A DNA stretch of 64,000 bases. Origin: Anaerolineaceae bacterium. Lineage in GTDB: Bacteria; Chloroflexota; Anaerolineae; Aggregatilineales; Phototrophicaceae. Made by a program: the position numbers and the translations under genes. Shown here piece after piece: positions 43,961 to 52,672 of this stretch (its first letter is position 1; each line of letters opens with the position of its first letter). The notes beneath the pieces were generated by a model. It was given only the letters and a program-made list of their open reading frames with translations, searched no databases and had not been told where the DNA came from. The stretch spans positions 124,001 through 188,000 of the forward strand of contig WGMX01000011.1 of the NCBI GenBank assembly GCA_016124855.1, written 5' to 3'.

Positions 43961-44923
43961 TTAGCCACCATTGCCGTGACCTTTTCCGCCGCCATTTCCA
44001 TTTCCGTTACCGTTTCCATTGCCACCACCATTACCTCCACCATGCCCGTTACCATTACCGTTGCCTCCGCCATTGCCATGACCATTACCGTTGCCGTTGT
44101 TTCCATTGCCGTTCCCATTGCCGCCGTTTCCATTACCATTACCGGGCTTGGTGGTGGTGGCAGTGTTGGCTTCAGGTGTGGTGGTGAGGCTATCATCCGA
44201 TTTGTCTTTTAAGACGCGACCGGGGGCGAGTTCGGATGGGCTGACGCCGCTTTCCTTAACGATTTTGCCCCAGCCTTCACCGGCCTTATGACGGGCGAGG
44301 TAATCCGCAGCCGTCGCGCCATCCGTACCTGCGGCGGCCAGCGCATAGGCACGAACGATTTCGCCAAAGCCGTTTCCATCACAATGTAAAGCCATGACTT
44401 CGTCGTAGCTGACATTGAAGGTGGCAGCGATCTTCATGGCGACTGGTTGATTGGGTTGGTTACAACCACCTGCTACTTCGGTTGCTTCGGCAGTGGCTTC
44501 CGGCGTTGCTTCAACCGTCGCTTCGGGTGTGATTTCCATTGTGGCTTCGGGAGTCATTTCGACGGTCGCTTCAGGGGTGACTTCGAGCGTTGCCTCAGGT
44601 GTGGCTTCGGGCTGCTCGTCATCATCAAAAAATTCAAAGCCTGTTGCCTGCAAAGTGGTTTCGTTGAGCATTACGCCCGTAATCACAACGAGGTCGCCTT
44701 CTTTTAAGATAGAAGGATTGAAAGCACCGGCGGGCGCGACAGTGATGCCGGCGACGATGATGCTGCCGTCTGCGCCGTACGATACCGCGCCGGTTATAAT
44801 GGTTGTTGTGTCAGTGGATTGGATGGTTGTGTCCTGTGCCAAGCCCGGCAGTACACCGAGAGAAGCGACCGCGACCAGCAAGGCAATAACTGATAACAGT
44901 GTTATTTTCGATATGGACTTCAT
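43961..44923 (-). CDS. Secreted protein with TPEATVE linker and Gly/Asn-rich tail
   Basis: A 320-residue protein with a signal peptide (ISKITLLSVIALLVAVASLG, cleaved near GLAQ). A small beta domain of the DUF5666 type (residues 35-105) is followed by about 45 residues of TPEATVE-like repeats, a roughly 100-residue helical domain with two Cys (CNQPNQPVAM, ALHCDGNGFGEIVRAYALA), and a C-terminal tail of about 65 residues of GNGNGG repeats. The tail may act as a flexible surface or wall segment. Its role is unknown. Opposite-strand frames rich in His here are shadows of the repeat. Confidence 0.82.
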   Translation of the reverse strand: MKSISKITLLSVIALLVAVASLGVLPGLAQDTTIQSTDTTTIITGAVSYGADGSIIVAGITVAPAGAFNPSILKEGDLVVITGVMLNETTLQATGFEFFDDDEQPEATPEATLEVTPEATVEMTPEATMEITPEATVEATPEATAEATEVAGGCNQPNQPVAMKIAATFNVSYDEVMALHCDGNGFGEIVRAYALAAAGTDGATAADYLARHKAGEGWGKIVKESGVSPSELAPGRVLKDKSDDSLTTTPEANTATTTKPGNGNGNGGNGNGNGNNGNGNGHGNGGGNGNGNGHGGGNGGGNGNGNGNGNGGGKGHGNGG

Positions 44924-45127
44924 AAGGGATTTCTCCTAAAGCATGATACTGAATAAACCTGCGATGACTGTATAACGGTTGAAATCCATGAATGTTACAT
45001 TGAGATGCGATTTTCATTTAGCGCAAGGTTTATTTTAAGGTAATGCTGTAGCACCATATGCGTTGATTGCCTGAGGATCGGGTGCTAAACTCCGATTGTT
45101 CTGAAAAAATTCTCGAAAGGTGGAAAA

Positions 45128-46036
45128 ATGTCATTACTCAAGCGAACGTTGGGACGTACCGGTTTAGAAGTGACACAACTCGGCTTTGGTGCGATGGAGA
45201 TTCGTGGCAACCGCATTTGGGGCGGGCGACCCTGTACAGATGAACAGGCTGAAACCATTTTAGAGGCGGTGCTGGATTCAGGCATTAATTTTATTGATAC
45301 CGCTAATGATTACGGTAAAAGCGAGATGTATCTCGGTCAATATTTGTCGAAGCGGCGCAGTGAATTTTATGTAGCGACCAAATGCGGCTGTACGATGCAG
45401 TACGCGGGTGACCACGACGATACTCCGCATTACTGGACGCGCGAGAACATTATGCGGAATATCGCTGATTCGTTGATGAAGATGCGAACAGAGTACGTTG
45501 ATATTTTGCAGCTTCATAATCCGGATGTCGAAACGGCTGAGAAAAGTGGCGTGGTTGATATGCTTAAGGAGCTTCAGAAGGCAGGGGTTGTGAAGTATAT
45601 TGGCTGTTCGTCCACATCCCCGCATCTGGCGACCTACATTGATTGGAGCGTGTTCGATGTGTTCCAAATTCCCTATTCGGCGCTGGAACGTCAACACGAA
45701 AATTTGATCACCCAAGCGGCGGAGGCTGGCGTAGGGATTATTATTCGCGGCGGTGTGGCACGCGGAGAACCGGGTGAAGGTCTGGGCGGTGAAAATCGCT
45801 GGGAAAAGTTCGAGAATGCAAAACTTGACGAATTGATGGAAGCGGGTGAAACCCGTACCGGCTTTTTGCTGCGGTTTACGCTGAGCCATCCACACTGCGA
45901 TACGACGATTGTCGGCACGGTGAATCCGGATCATCTGAAAGAGAATGTGTCGATTGCCCAAAAAGGTGCGCTGCCAGCCGATATTTATGCTGAGGCAAAG
46001 AAGCGGTTGGATGCGGTGGGGGAAAGACCGGAGTAG
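45128..46036 (+). CDS. Aldo/keto reductase
   Basis: A 302-residue NADPH-dependent oxidoreductase with a TIM barrel. The catalytic tetrad is visible: Asp and Tyr in DTANDYG near residues 58-63, Lys in VATKCG near 85, and His in QLHNPD near 136. The C-terminal cofactor region is TIVGTVNPDHLKENVS. The substrate is unknown, likely a carbonyl compound or sugar. AAAGGTGG precedes the start. It converges on the P450 gene with a CTACA palindrome between them. Confidence 0.94.
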   Translation: MSLLKRTLGRTGLEVTQLGFGAMEIRGNRIWGGRPCTDEQAETILEAVLDSGINFIDTANDYGKSEMYLGQYLSKRRSEFYVATKCGCTMQYAGDHDDTPHYWTRENIMRNIADSLMKMRTEYVDILQLHNPDVETAEKSGVVDMLKELQKAGVVKYIGCSSTSPHLATYIDWSVFDVFQIPYSALERQHENLITQAAEAGVGIIIRGGVARGEPGEGLGGENRWEKFENAKLDELMEAGETRTGFLLRFTLSHPHCDTTIVGTVNPDHLKENVSIAQKGALPADIYAEAKKRLDAVGERPE

Positions 46037-46103
46037 TCGGTAATCTACCCCACCCCAAAATATGGTTCAAGACACGACTGTTTTGGTGAGTTTAGGAAAA
46101 AGC

Positions 46104-46128
46104 GGAAGGCTCCGAGAGCCTTCCCTAC
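46104..46128. repeat. CTACA-type palindrome between aldo/keto reductase and P450
   Basis: GGAAGGCTC and GAGCCTTCC flank CGA, followed by CTAC and then GGGAG. It has the same layout as the elements at 5337, 48275 and 56128. Confidence 0.65.
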
Positions 46129-46145
46129 GGGAGAAAAATTCATTG

Positions 46146-47528
46146 TTAGGCCGAGCGGTGTGTGACACGCATAGGCAAGCCGCCTTTGGGGGATGAGGTG
46201 ATGAGGCGCAAGGGGACGACGGGTTTATCTGAGGCCAGACGCAGGTTGTAGCGGCTGATAATTACCGCTAACAAAATTTGGGCTTCCATCATGGAGAAGT
46301 GGTTGCCGATACAGACGCGCGGGCCGCCACCGAAGGGTAGATAGGCGTATTTGGGAATATTCGGCTCATTTTCGGCACTAAAGTGTTCGGGGTCAAAGAC
46401 GTTGGGATCTGACCACCAGCGCGGGTCGTGGTGCAGGACGTAGGGCGAGATAAAGATGACACTGTTGCCTTCGAGTTGATAGTCGCCAACGCTGGTATCT
46501 TCGCCGATGAAGCGTGGGAAAGCGGCAACAGTCGGCTCGATGCGCATGGTTTCTTTGATGACCATCAAGGTGTAAGGCAGATTTGGTAAGTCGTCCAAAG
46601 TCGGCAGCCGTCCGCCAAGAACGCTATCAACCTCGTGTTGAAGTTTCGCCACGACATCCGGATTTTGATCGAGATAACGGAACGTCCACGTCAAGGTGTT
46701 GGCAGTGGTTTCGTGTCCGGCGAAGAACAGCGTCAGAATGTTATTGCGTACGTAGTCATCCGAAACGGGATTGCCGTCTTCGTCGCGGGTTTCCATCAAG
46801 AGCGAGAGTAAGTCGCTGCGACCTTCGTTGCCATGCGTGCGGCGTTCTTCCATGAAATGATGCACCAAATCAGTCAGCACTTTGTTGATTTCGACGGCTT
46901 GGCGGTCACGTCCATGCGTCAAGAAGTCGGGCAGCGGTGATTTCAAATCCGCAACGGCAATGGTTTGGGCATCGTGAGCAGCAGCGGCTAAGGTCGGGGT
47001 TTGAGTGACATCCATGCCGAACATGGTTTCGGCAATAATCCACATGGTGACCTGCATCATATCGGCGTGAATGTCACGTTCGGCGCTTTCACCCCACAAA
47101 TCAACCAATTTCAAACCAAAGTTTGCCATGGTATCGGCATAGCCGGTGATATGTTTGGTGTGCATCAAGGGCTGAATGAGCTTGCGCTGAGGCCGCCATT
47201 CCTCGTGATCGGCGGTAAGGATGCCTTTGCCTAGAAAACGTCCGAGCAATTTGGGTTTGGCTGCATCAACTTGATTTTTGTGAAAATCGTTGACGCGCTT
47301 GACCAATATTTCTTGAGCCAAGTCCGGTTCTGATACCAGATAGAAGGACTGCTTACCGACCTTAAAATGCACAAGACCCCCATAACGGGCGGCGGCTTCG
47401 TTCATGAAGTCGATGGGTAAACCGCTGGCGGTCATAAAGGGAATGGCGCTGCCAAGCAGGGGCAGGCCGGGCATGACAGGTGGTTGTCGAAGAATAGGTT
47501 CGGATACAGTTGCAATTTCAGCAGTCAT
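46146..47528 (-). CDS. Cytochrome P450
   Basis: A 460-residue soluble monooxygenase. The I-helix oxygen-binding motif is FFAGHETTANTLTWT near 250, ExxR is KETMRIEPT near 310, and the heme loop is PFGGGPRVCIGNHF with the ligand Cys near 406. I set the start at ATG 47528; the open frame runs 133 codons further upstream but that part overlaps the divergent TetR gene region and has no coding character. Family members oxidise fatty acids, terpenoids or xenobiotics; electron donors are not encoded nearby. Probable control is by the divergent TetR gene. Confidence 0.95.
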   Translation of the reverse strand: MTAEIATVSEPILRQPPVMPGLPLLGSAIPFMTASGLPIDFMNEAAARYGGLVHFKVGKQSFYLVSEPDLAQEILVKRVNDFHKNQVDAAKPKLLGRFLGKGILTADHEEWRPQRKLIQPLMHTKHITGYADTMANFGLKLVDLWGESAERDIHADMMQVTMWIIAETMFGMDVTQTPTLAAAAHDAQTIAVADLKSPLPDFLTHGRDRQAVEINKVLTDLVHHFMEERRTHGNEGRSDLLSLLMETRDEDGNPVSDDYVRNNILTLFFAGHETTANTLTWTFRYLDQNPDVVAKLQHEVDSVLGGRLPTLDDLPNLPYTLMVIKETMRIEPTVAAFPRFIGEDTSVGDYQLEGNSVIFISPYVLHHDPRWWSDPNVFDPEHFSAENEPNIPKYAYLPFGGGPRVCIGNHFSMMEAQILLAVIISRYNLRLASDKPVVPLRLITSSPKGGLPMRVTHRSA

Positions 47529-47639
47529 GATATTTTGCTCTTGTTTTGTGCTTCGCTTAGATAAACAATACACGACATTACGTTTCATAATCAAGAAGAA
47601 ATTGGATGGGCGTGTTACATAATAGGCATGTGTATATAA

Positions 47640-48254
47640 ATGGATAGAAGAACGGTAAAAACGCGGAAAATGCTGCAAGATGCGCTGCTGGCATTGCTGC
47701 ATGAGCAGGCATTTGAGGACATCGAGATTCAAGCGATAACAGATCGGGCAGACACAGCGCGGGTGACGTTTTATCGACATTACGGGACGAAGGAAGAACT
47801 GCTGGCGGATGTGATCGAGACGATTTATCAGGACATGCAGGCGGTGATCCAAGCAGTTTCGGCAGAACGGCTCATGGATTTTCATCTGCCGCCACCAAAC
47901 CTGATCCTGTTTGATTTTATTGAGCAAGATCGGGCGCTGTATAAAAAGTTATTCACGGGTTCAATCAGTGCGTTTATCCAGCAGCGGCTGCGGCATTATG
48001 TGGTGAAACAGGTGCTGATGACATTTAGCGCCGCTCCCCAATATGCTGATTTGCCAGTCGGGTTGATTGCGAACCACTGCGCCTCGTGTTTGATCGGCAA
48101 TATTATGTGGTGGCTTTCGGAGGATGTGCCATATTCGGGGGCTTATATGGCGTGTATTAGCCATTGGACAGCGATGATCGGTGTCATGACGTTGATTGGT
48201 CGGGCAGATGAACTGACCATGCCGCCGCCCGATGCGTGGCGAGTGCCGGGGTAA
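47640..48254 (+). CDS. TetR family transcriptional regulator
   Basis: A 204-residue protein. Residues about 8-55 form the helix-turn-helix (TRKMLQDALLALLHEQAFEDIEIQAITDRADTARVTFYRHYGTKEELL), and the remainder is the ligand-binding helical domain with a C-terminal part of the TetR_C_33 type. It is divergent from the P450 gene across 111 nt, the usual arrangement for local repression of the P450 by a substrate-responsive regulator. I saw no convincing palindromic operator in this gap. Confidence 0.93.
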   Translation: MDRRTVKTRKMLQDALLALLHEQAFEDIEIQAITDRADTARVTFYRHYGTKEELLADVIETIYQDMQAVIQAVSAERLMDFHLPPPNLILFDFIEQDRALYKKLFTGSISAFIQQRLRHYVVKQVLMTFSAAPQYADLPVGLIANHCASCLIGNIMWWLSEDVPYSGAYMACISHWTAMIGVMTLIGRADELTMPPPDAWRVPG

Positions 48255-48274
48255 AGGTGATAACCAGAGCATTA

Positions 48275-48300
48275 GGGTTTGCCAGCGGCAAACCCCTACA
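48275..48300. repeat. CTACA-tailed palindrome downstream of tetR
   Basis: GGGTTTGCC and GGCAAACCC enclose AGC and are followed by CTACA. Confidence 0.7.
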
Positions 48301-48347
48301 TAATGTGAATCCATGTTGACCGAGTGACGGATTCGTGTCTATCTGTC

Positions 48348-48776
48348 CTAGTTGGTCGGTGGTGCGCCGCCTTCGACAACGGACGAGTCATCATCGCCGG
48401 AGGTGATAGGCCGCATTGCCATTCCAGCGGGCAAGCTGTCGATACTGCTGTTGGCAATCTCTGTTCCAGAGATGACCGCCGGAATGATCGGTTCGCCCGG
48501 AGATGGAACCATCGGCGATTGGGCGACGCCCGCGTTCAAGGTGCCGGAGGTGGAGGCTCTGGTTAACACGGTCTGAAGCTGAGCATCGGCAGGTGACTCG
48601 TAGAATGAAGCGGCGGGGCCTGCACTTAATGCCCCTAACTGTTCCGCGAGTGCCAACACTTCCGGCGGCGCAGCGTCGCTGACAGAAGCGGCTGGCATTT
48701 GATCGCTATTGTCGCTGGCAGCCGAAATATTTTTCACAGTGGCTCCTTTGTCGTCAATTTCAATGATAATACGCAT
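48348..48776 (-). CDS. Hypothetical protein, fourth gene of the propeller operon
   Basis: A 142-residue protein with no signal peptide. The first ten residues (MRIIIEIDDKG) form a strand-like start; the rest is Ala, Ser, Pro and Gly-rich (APPEVLALAEQLGALSAGP, VPSPGEPIIPAVIS), with an acidic C-terminus. It may be partly disordered, perhaps a secreted or scaffold protein. AAGGAGTGCC precedes the ATG, 13 nt after the preceding stop. No family is recognised. Confidence 0.6.
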   Translation of the reverse strand: MRIIIEIDDKGATVKNISAASDNSDQMPAASVSDAAPPEVLALAEQLGALSAGPAASFYESPADAQLQTVLTRASTSGTLNAGVAQSPMVPSPGEPIIPAVISGTEIANSSIDSLPAGMAMRPITSGDDDSSVVEGGAPPTN

Positions 48777-48789
48777 TGGCCGGCACTCC

Positions 48790-49044
48790 TTATGACAAAA
48801 TCGCGTAGCGTCCCTCGAAGGTTACGGGGAAGCTGGTTAGGTTTTTGACGGTAATCCAATAGGTACACTGTGTCGCGCTGGAGCGTTCTACTGTAACATC
48901 CCAGTCGACTTGGGGTGCGCCGGAGCGTGGTGATGTCGGCATCATGTACCACGTGACGTGGGAAGCTGATGACCAACCCCACGTAAACCAACGGCGTGTT
49001 TCATTAGCCGCTAAACTGCCTGTCCATTGAACTCCTGTACTCAT
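48790..49044 (-). CDS. Stand-alone copy of the propeller protein's C-terminal domain
   Basis: An 84-residue protein that aligns over its full length with the last 80 residues of the 856-residue protein encoded just upstream. The shared core is GVQWTG-L-AN-T-RWFTWGW, a run of Trp residues, PQ-W--VERAS, YWITV-NLT and FEGRY-ILS. It is predicted to be an all-beta domain, in the order of a small lectin or immunoglobulin-like module. No signal peptide. AAGGGGATTTAG precedes the start. Its function is unknown. Confidence 0.65.
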   Translation of the reverse strand: MSTGVQWTGSLAANETRRWFTWGWSSASHVTWYMMPTSPRSGAPQVDWDVTVERSSATQCTYWITVKNLTSFPVTFEGRYAILS

Positions 49045-49060
49045 CTAAATCCCCTTTTTA

Positions 49061-51631
49061 TTAATAACGGCTCAAAATGCAATATCGGCCCTCAAAATCT
49101 ATCGGCGCGGAAGTCAGGTTTTGCACAGTAATCCAGTAGGTTGCGAATTCGGCACTGGCGCGTTCGACCTGTGTTTTCCACAAAATTTGTGGGCTGCCGG
49201 GGCGAACGGTGGTGGGCATCACTGTCCATATCATATGCCATGTGGCGGGCCAACCCCATGTGAACCAGCGTTTGGTCTGGTTGGCGAGCAGATGGCCTGT
49301 CCACTGCACTCCACAAATCGGCTGTGTCATCCAACCGTCAACAGGAATTTCCCAAACGCCGCGATTGCGCGTTCCGGCGCGGAGTACACGTGCGTGAGGA
49401 TGGAATATGAGATCACCGACAAAGGCATTGGGCAACGCATTGGAGTAGTTACCCCATGTTGCTCCGCCATCAGTGGTTTGATAAACCCCTAAGTCAGCAG
49501 CAACCCATACGCGGTTGCTATTCCAATTGTCAACGGCAACGGCATTCATAGGCAGGTTGGGCAAGCCAGCAGTACGATCAATCCAGTGTGATCCCCCGTC
49601 GTCTGACCGATAGACCCGTCCACCGCCGACGGTGCGATAGGTTGCCCACAGCCGGTTGAGATTGGATGAATCAACGAAAATGTCGCTGAGTGAGGCACTG
49701 CTGCGCGGCGTCGTCAGAGCACTAGGTGTAGACCATGATGAACCACCCCAGTGGGTCTTGAAGATGCGACCGTCAGTCGTTCCAACGAACACATTATCGA
49801 CATTAGGAATATACATGGCACTGGCGAGTGATCCACTGGGCAGAGCGAGGCGCACCCAAGCCGTGCCGTTGTTGCGCGAAACAAAAAGCGATTGGCCGCC
49901 GAGGGCAATGGTGTCCCCGCCGTTGGCGCTACATTCAAAGGGCGGATAAAAGAGACTGCTCTCGCCACTGGGTACTGAAGGGGCAATACCTGTCCATGAG
50001 CCAAAGTTGCCACGCGTACTTGAACGTTCGGGACTTACACCATAGTAGGAATGAAATACGATGTTGGGATCGGTGCGGTTGATGGCACAGTCGCCGCCAT
50101 CACCATCCGCGATATGTTCCCAAACCATTGACCCCGTCCAGCGCTCGGTACCGTTATCTTGCGTTCCACCGATGAGAAAACGCGACGAGCCATAATCATG
50201 GTCGATATACTCGTACTCAGATATGACCAAGCCATTGTTGCAATGCTGCCATGTGATGCCGCGATCAGGACTGCGGTAAAGGCCGCCGTCATTTCCACAA
50301 TAGATGGTGTTAGGCTGCCCCGGCTCGAAGGCAATGGCGTGTTGATCGGGATGAATGGATGAACCTGTCCCGCTTTTCGATGACAGATTCGTCCATGTCC
50401 ATGTGGTTCCTGAGAGATTTCCACGGTAGGCATCAATTGCGCCGCAGTAGACTTCGGTCGTCCTATCAGGAGAAGCTTCCACATACCAGTCGTACCATGC
50501 TTGGCCGGTACTGACGCCGGGTGGTATGGTGATAGCTGCCCATGTGGTGGTGGTTCGCCGCCAGAGTTGAGCTGTCGCACCATTTGCTCCCCAAGCATAG
50601 GCGACCTGTGGATTTGAGGGAGCGATGGACACGGCGAGGCGGTTAAATGAGGCAGGTGCTGACGGTAGGGTAACGGCTGTCCATGATGTGCCGCCGTTGG
50701 TCGAGCGCCACAAGCCATCACGACAAGCGGCTAGAATTTCGGCTGATGTGCCGCCAGCCGGGTTGATGGAAATCGCCCAAGTGGTTGACGTCCGGCGTTG
50801 AGTCCAATTGACACCGCCATTGGTGGAGACATATAAGCCACTGGTTGTGCCAGCCAGCAAATGATTGCTATCGCCCGGATCCACGATGAGACTGTAAAAG
50901 CCTTGACCGACAAACGGTGCCTGACACAACGTTGTCCATGTTGTTCCGCCATTGGTCGAGCGTAAGATACCTGCACCCAGATAAGCCCACCAGTTTCCTT
51001 CGCCTGTACCGCAGTATACGACTGACGTATTGCGGCGATCAAAGGCAATGGCGCCGACTGTTAGTGTGGCTGCATAATCGGTACGGGGAGACCAACTGGC
51101 TCCGCGATCAAAACTTTCCCAAACGCCGCCATTGGCAGCGCCTGCCAGTACGTGAGCCGGTCTATTCGGATCAACCGCAATCGCAGAAATTCGTCCGGAA
51201 ATGTTGACCCGACCCGAACCGTAGGTTTGACCATTGGGAACAGTCCACGGGCCGAGCGAGCGCCATTGTGGGCCGAAAGGTTGGGGAGGGCTGAGACGAT
51301 CTGCCGCTTCGATGTAGTTCTGGGCGATGTTTTCGGTCGATACGGCATTGGCCTGATCGGCGGCACGCGATCTCCTAGTCGATGATTTCGAGGTTTTGCC
51401 AGCATCCCCAGCGGCTTCACGTGTAGGCGAGGCCGTGTACTGGGCAGCCTGTGTCGCAAAGGTCGGACGCTGTTCTTCGTCGACAGCCAGTTCAACACTT
51501 TGCTGTGCTGCTTCGGTGTAACCTGCACTATCGAGTAAGTCAAGCAGGCGAAATAATGACTTCCCACCAACTACCTTGGGTCTTTCGGCCTTGGTCGTGG
51601 TTGGACTTGGACCTTCATTGGGTTCTCGCAT
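49061..51631 (-). CDS. Large beta-propeller (BNR/sialidase-like) protein with a C-terminal Trp-rich domain
   Basis: An 856-residue protein. The first 110 residues are low-complexity and have no signal peptide. Residues about 125-750 contain a dozen or so Asp-box/BNR-type blades (repeats such as STNGGTTWTTL, STNGGTSWTAV, SPDRGITWQH, DDGGSHWIDR, TTDGGATWGNY), as in VPS10/sortilin and YCF48-like propellers. The last 80 residues form the Trp-rich domain also encoded next door as a separate protein. No sialidase catalytic Asp/Glu/Arg set is visible. AGGAGGGGG precedes the ATG. It is likely a binding scaffold. Confidence 0.8.
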   Translation of the reverse strand: MREPNEGPSPTTTKAERPKVVGGKSLFRLLDLLDSAGYTEAAQQSVELAVDEEQRPTFATQAAQYTASPTREAAGDAGKTSKSSTRRSRAADQANAVSTENIAQNYIEAADRLSPPQPFGPQWRSLGPWTVPNGQTYGSGRVNISGRISAIAVDPNRPAHVLAGAANGGVWESFDRGASWSPRTDYAATLTVGAIAFDRRNTSVVYCGTGEGNWWAYLGAGILRSTNGGTTWTTLCQAPFVGQGFYSLIVDPGDSNHLLAGTTSGLYVSTNGGVNWTQRRTSTTWAISINPAGGTSAEILAACRDGLWRSTNGGTSWTAVTLPSAPASFNRLAVSIAPSNPQVAYAWGANGATAQLWRRTTTTWAAITIPPGVSTGQAWYDWYVEASPDRTTEVYCGAIDAYRGNLSGTTWTWTNLSSKSGTGSSIHPDQHAIAFEPGQPNTIYCGNDGGLYRSPDRGITWQHCNNGLVISEYEYIDHDYGSSRFLIGGTQDNGTERWTGSMVWEHIADGDGGDCAINRTDPNIVFHSYYGVSPERSSTRGNFGSWTGIAPSVPSGESSLFYPPFECSANGGDTIALGGQSLFVSRNNGTAWVRLALPSGSLASAMYIPNVDNVFVGTTDGRIFKTHWGGSSWSTPSALTTPRSSASLSDIFVDSSNLNRLWATYRTVGGGRVYRSDDGGSHWIDRTAGLPNLPMNAVAVDNWNSNRVWVAADLGVYQTTDGGATWGNYSNALPNAFVGDLIFHPHARVLRAGTRNRGVWEIPVDGWMTQPICGVQWTGHLLANQTKRWFTWGWPATWHMIWTVMPTTVRPGSPQILWKTQVERASAEFATYWITVQNLTSAPIDFEGRYCILSRY

Positions 51632-51714
51632 ACCTATTCCCCCTCCTGTTTAAAATAGATGATTTCATCACAGGCTGTAGACTTTGGGGGCAGATGCCCA
51701 ATCGTTGTGAGCGA

Positions 51715-51999
51715 TTATTGATCTTTGGCCTGTGAATCGGCGGCTTTTAGAAGCGCCAACAGTTGCTGCAAATCCTGTTGGAGATGGTCTAAATGCTGGC
51801 CTAAGTTTTCAACAATTGATACGAGCGCATGATAATCGTGTTCGGTGATCACCATGCCCGAGCCTGTTTGTTGGGGCGCCGGGTTAGCATCGGGCGTCGG
51901 CAGCCCATTCGGAAAGCGTTGGTCGATAAATTCGCGCAGCCGTTCTGCTGCGCGCCCGCCGGATAGGTTGGACTCATCTTTACCTGATTGACCGGTCAT
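51715..51999 (-). CDS. Small coiled-coil protein, first gene of the propeller operon
   Basis: About 94 residues. An N-terminal Gly/Ser-rich part is followed by ERLREFIDQRFPNG and a C-terminal amphipathic helix (ALVSIVENLGQHLDHLQQDLQQLLALLKA) that looks like a coiled coil. Two ATGs are two codons apart; ATG 51999 is better spaced from the GGGAG site. It is 84 nt before the propeller gene on the same strand and is presumably co-transcribed. No family is recognised. Confidence 0.6.
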   Translation of the reverse strand: MTGQSGKDESNLSGGRAAERLREFIDQRFPNGLPTPDANPAPQQTGSGMVITEHDYHALVSIVENLGQHLDHLQQDLQQLLALLKAADSQAKDQ

Positions 52000-52185
52000 A
52001 TTCATTACTCCCTAAATACTAAGTCGCGCGTTAAAGGCATCCTGTCCTAAGGATAAGCATGATGCCTTAGTAGAATATGATGACCGCGTATGAGAGAATG
52101 TTGATGTATTTAGGATGTGCAATCGCTGCCCGTGCCACGGGAATGTATGATTTTGGATACCGGACTGATGGATCTCCAGCACCGT

Positions 52186-52500
52186 CTAGTGATATTCGGA
52201 ACCAGTCGTTTTTGGGCGCAGGCGCGTTTCCAGTACCGGTTTCCAGAACAACCAGTAAGCAATCTGTGAACCGGCATAAGCGGTGGATGTGTCGATGACG
52301 AGCGTCACGATGCGCTCTTCAAGATCACCGAATTGTTCCCCGACAATCGTACTTCCAACAAAACCGACGAGTATGCTGATAACAAAAACGGCGATGAATT
52401 TGCGCCGCCCCGACCATTTATGAGGAATAACCAATATGTAAAGCAGTGGGATGATGATGGCACCGAGGATGAAAGGCAGTAACTCTCGTATCATTTCCAT
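52186..52500 (-). CDS. Small membrane protein with three hydrophobic segments
   Basis: A 104-residue protein with helices near the start (LLPFILGAIIIPLLYILVI), in the middle (FIAVFVISILVGFVGSTIVG) and near the end (TAYAGSQIAYWLF). A basic loop (PHKWSGRRK) follows the first helix. No family is recognised. It lies 184 nt downstream of the small coiled-coil gene's start and separate from dnaA by an inverted repeat. The overlapping plus-strand frame at 52077 has no coding signs. Confidence 0.6.
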   Translation of the reverse strand: MEMIRELLPFILGAIIIPLLYILVIPHKWSGRRKFIAVFVISILVGFVGSTIVGEQFGDLEERIVTLVIDTSTAYAGSQIAYWLFWKPVLETRLRPKTTGSEYH

Positions 52501-52589
52501 AAGATTTTCTCTCAGTCAAGTAATACAGAGTACAGTAATTTACGTTAATAACATTATATGACGTAATTATTATTTGTCAACTGCATTAG

Positions 52590-52648
52590 ACTGGTGGGAT
52601 AAATTAGGTCATTTGACAGTGCGGCAAAGCACGGTTTATTCCACCAGT
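52590..52648. repeat. Long inverted repeat containing a DnaA-box-like motif
   Basis: ACTGGTGGGATAAA and TTTATTCCACCAGT are 14-nt arms matching at 13 positions, 31 nt apart, with a small GTGC/GCAC hairpin between them. It lies 25 nt downstream of the dnaA stop codon. The arm includes GGGATAAA, also found in the boxes upstream of dnaA. Confidence 0.6.
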
Positions 52649-52672
52649 TTGAGCGGGTTTGTGAGGGGAAAT

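Noticed and set aside
43921..44939. Plus-strand open frames rich in His, Arg and Val opposite the Gly/Asn-rich gene
   Set aside because: They mirror the GNGNGG and TPEATVE repeats of the minus-strand gene, which has a signal peptide and domains; the mirror frames have no ribosome site or recognisable domain.
46146..47927. Long N-terminal extension of the P450 frame
   Set aside because: The extra 133 codons have no P450 similarity and overlap the divergent TetR gene and its promoter region.
52077..52298. 73-residue plus-strand frame
   Set aside because: Overlaps the small membrane-protein gene on the other strand; no ribosome site or domain.
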